A stretch of 51,579 nt of DNA from contig JAFAGN010000130.1 of assembly GCA_023422695.1 (NCBI GenBank), positions 1 through 51,579 on the forward strand, written 5' to 3'. The first letter of the stretch is position 1. Every line of letters begins with the position of its first letter. The notes beneath the pieces are model-generated. The model had not been told where the DNA came from. It saw nothing but the letters and a program-made list of their open reading frames with translations, and did not search any database. Made by a program: the position numbers and the translations under genes. This document shows, one piece after another, positions 51,461-51,579 of this stretch. Source of the DNA: Pseudomonadota bacterium. Lineage in GTDB: Bacteria > Pseudomonadota > Alphaproteobacteria > Sphingomonadales > Sphingomonadaceae.

Positions 51461-51579
51461 GTCGTTCCCCGGCGAAAGCCGGGGTCCAGGGCGTGCTTGA
51501 CAGACGCTGGCGCTTTGGCGCTCTGGGCCCCCGCGTTAGCCGGGGCTGGGGTGGTGCCAGGGGGGGCGGGGATGGGGTG
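51461..51579. repeat. Contig-end intergenic repeat, family D
   Basis: A hairpin CCCCGGC-GAAA-GCCGGGG (51467-51484) is followed by a second G/C-rich related segment (CCCCGCG-TTAG-CCGGGG, about 51529-51545) and a G-rich end. Such palindromic repeats are multi-copy in related genomes and are a likely reason for the assembly stopping here. Confidence 0.75.

Overview
The window reads as one chromosomal contig from a motile alphaproteobacterium of the Sphingomonadaceae. Sphingopyxis is my best guess, from recall of gene order and protein style rather than any search. The grounds are high-GC DNA throughout, sphingomonad-type TonB receptor and CoA-ester genes, a metX-metW pair, a hemC-hemD-mitofilin block, and the alphaproteobacterial form of flagellar rod and hook genes. 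Both ends look like assembly breaks: the left end is a poly-C run inside flgK, and the right end is a palindromic intergenic repeat.

Layout. 1-11.65 kb is a flagellar locus. flgBCDEFGHIJK runs leftward. flgA, flgM-flgN and a lytic transglycosylase-flhA-fliA operon run rightward. Three near-perfect sigma-54 (-24/-12) promoters sit before flgB, flgA and the transglycosylase gene, and a weaker sigma-28-like box sits before flgM. This suggests an order in which sigma-54 makes the basal body and FliA, and FliA then acts late. 11.7-13.7 kb holds four small leftward genes: a membrane-tethered LuxR-type regulator, an unknown 126-residue protein, a membrane protein and a MarR-like regulator. 13.8-18.5 kb encodes acyl-CoA metabolism (acyl-CoA dehydrogenase, thiolase, class III CoA-transferase) and an Lrp-type regulator divergent from a leucine/phenylalanine-type dehydrogenase. 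A small ACT-like gene is translationally coupled to that dehydrogenase.

19.8-29.5 kb is housekeeping: tRNA-Arg(CCG), a YeiH-type transporter, a zinc-ribbon membrane protein, ftsE-ftsX-DUF218-plsC, prephenate dehydrogenase with a HisC-type aminotransferase, metX-metW and a DUF1993 protein. 29.5-35.3 kb pairs a TetR regulator, with a clear palindromic candidate operator, with a TonB-dependent receptor. A glutaryl-CoA dehydrogenase and its likely glutarate CoA-transferase follow. 35.3-47.6 kb contains a bacterial mitofilin (Mic60) candidate with hemD-hemC, then tsaD-gpsA, a polysaccharide flippase, an adenosine-kinase-like PfkB enzyme, an EI24 protein, a lipoprotein, two small membrane proteins (one with an L7/L12-like domain) and acnA.

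48.0-50.8 kb is a small accessory island. It holds a HigBA-type toxin-antitoxin pair, a broken second HTH antitoxin gene, and a visibly AT-richer single-gene ATPase-TOPRIM protein of the OLD/PARIS kind, the best candidate for an antiphage system here. A secreted RidA-like protein and a repeat close the window. At least five families of inverted repeats lie in intergenic gaps; several copies sit just past gene ends, where they may end transcription.
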